Shown here: in pieces, positions 63,475 to 64,000 of the stretch
Layout of the letters: each line of letters opens with the position of its first letter
Numbering within the stretch: position 1 is the stretch's first letter
NCBI RefSeq assembly: GCF_021172165.1
Contig: NZ_CP089096.1
Span: forward strand, 1,054,001 to 1,118,000
DNA length: 64,000 nt
Origin: Flavobacterium channae
GTDB taxonomy: Bacteria; Bacteroidota; Bacteroidia; Flavobacteriales; Flavobacteriaceae
Reading direction: 5' to 3'
Position numbers and translations under genes: made by a program
Notes under the pieces: generated by a model
The model's database searches: none
Told to the model about the DNA's origin: nothing
What the model saw: the letters and a program-made list of their open reading frames with translations, nothing else

Positions 63475-64000
63475 ATGAATACTACTATTGAAAAAGAGAT
63501 ATTTGATATTATAGGTGACAATCACCAAATGACATCATTAGAAACGCCTCTTCGTCCTGATGCGTTTGTTAGATCAGATGAACAAAAAATGGAGGTTATT
63601 GAGCAGCATTTTGAAATTATCATGAAAGAATTGGGATTAGATTTGACCGATGATAGTTTACAAGGAACGCCACATAGAGTGGCTAAAATGTTTGTGAAAG
63701 AAATTTTTTCAGGTTTAAACCCAGCTAACAAGCCAAAAATTTCGGTTTTTGATAATTCTTACAAATATGACAAAATGTTAGTTGAAGCTAATATTAGTTT
63801 TAATTCTACCTGCGAACATCATTTTTTACCAATTGTAGGTAAAGCTCATATTGGATATGTTTCATCAGGAAAGGTAATTGGATTGTCTAAATTGAACAGA
63901 ATTGTTGATTATTATGCTCGAAGACCACAAGTTCAAGAGCGAATGATTATGCAAATTTTTGACGAGCTTAAAACTGTTCTAGAAACGGATAATGTTATTG
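63475..64000 (+). CDS. folE: GTP cyclohydrolase I (3' end outside the window)
   Basis: FolE converts GTP to 7,8-dihydroneopterin triphosphate, the first step of folate synthesis. The frame runs from ATG at 63475 to the last base, 175 codons of an expected 200-230. Family motifs: LQGTPHRVAKMFVKEIFSGL, FNSTCEHHFLPIVGKAHIGY with the zinc ligands C113 and H116, GLSKLNRIVDYYARRPQVQERM and FDELKTVLETDNVI. The N-terminal 30 residues are a phylum-typical extension. It is 15 bases after msrA and probably shares its transcript. Confidence 0.95.
   Translation, partial: MNTTIEKEIFDIIGDNHQMTSLETPLRPDAFVRSDEQKMEVIEQHFEIIMKELGLDLTDDSLQGTPHRVAKMFVKEIFSGLNPANKPKISVFDNSYKYDKMLVEANISFNSTCEHHFLPIVGKAHIGYVSSGKVIGLSKLNRIVDYYARRPQVQERMIMQIFDELKTVLETDNVI

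Noticed and set aside
63522..63731. 69-codon open frame on the minus strand
   Set aside because: It is antisense to folE, which has all its motifs on the plus strand.

Overview
This window looks like chromosomal DNA of a Flavobacteriaceae member, most likely Flavobacterium or a close relative. The evidence is strong AT richness, promoters of the Bacteroidetes type (TTG or TTTG, 17-23 bp spacer, then TAnnTTTG) in front of many genes, almost no GGAGG ribosome binding sites, a secreted protein with a C-terminal type IX secretion sorting domain, FabV-type enoyl reductase, and several gene orders typical of the group (rpsF-rpsR-rplI; bamD-rpoZ-coaBC-DUF4835-recN; coaE-histidine kinase-response regulator). 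Most of the window is core genome. I see no rRNA, tRNA, CRISPR array, transposase, integrase or prophage gene, and no stretch above 300 bases without a gene.

Layout. 0-8 kb: the end of an unknown gene, lysA, sucC, nadC, a YihY/BrkB membrane protein, a chalcone-isomerase-fold secreted protein and priA. 8-16 kb: a LytTR response regulator, the S6-S18-L9 ribosomal operon, DUF6495, ligA, two overlapping paralogous membrane proteins, and a 5'-nucleotidase split into two genes. 16-28 kb: dapA, the bamD-recN cluster, fabV and a 1461-residue T9SS cargo protein. 28-44 kb: glycosyltransferase, coaE, an RprX/RprY-like two-component system, a minus-strand block (acyl-ACP thioesterase, lipoprotein, miaA, K+ channel, exonuclease/GIY-YIG fusion, YggS, DUF1015, 3-hydroxybutyryl-CoA dehydrogenase, Gfo/Idh/MocA oxidoreductase), then pcm, an XRE regulator and smpB. 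42-53 kb: an outer-membrane beta-barrel, three small proteins, a BlaI/BlaR1-like pair under an operator array, an MFS transporter, DUF1684, TatD, TcdA, a GyrI-like protein, a MazG-like pyrophosphohydrolase and a branched-chain aminotransferase. 53-64 kb: DUF4920 plus a CxxCH lipoprotein, mnmD, divergent oxyR/dps, a bicarbonate module (small exported protein, SulP transporter, two beta-carbonic anhydrases), a lolD-like operon, msrA and the start of folE.

Genes that probably work together: lysA and dapA (lysine/meso-DAP), coaBC and coaE (CoA), fabV and the thioesterase (fatty acids), oxyR, dps and msrA (oxidative stress), SulP and the carbonic anhydrases (inorganic carbon), and the M56 sensor with its BlaI-type repressor.

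The points most worth a second look are: three 16-bp AACT-N8-AGTT sites phased at exactly 20 bp over the blaI-like promoter; a 14 x 7 bp tandem repeat that replaces the leader of the acyl-ACP thioesterase; an 11-bp perfect inverted repeat abutting the -7 box of the RprX-like kinase gene; a foldable spacer between rpsR and rplI; a beta-barrel gene whose signal peptide can be completed only from an ATT codon; a lipoprotein with a CxxCH heme-type motif next to a DUF4920 gene; and a 46-codon minus-strand gene. Starts of several genes (sucC, priA, miaA, the K+ channel, yggS, pcm, smpB, blaI, the MFS gene, the MazG-like gene, the pentapeptide gene, msrA) were moved downstream of the longest ORF, for reasons given in each entry.
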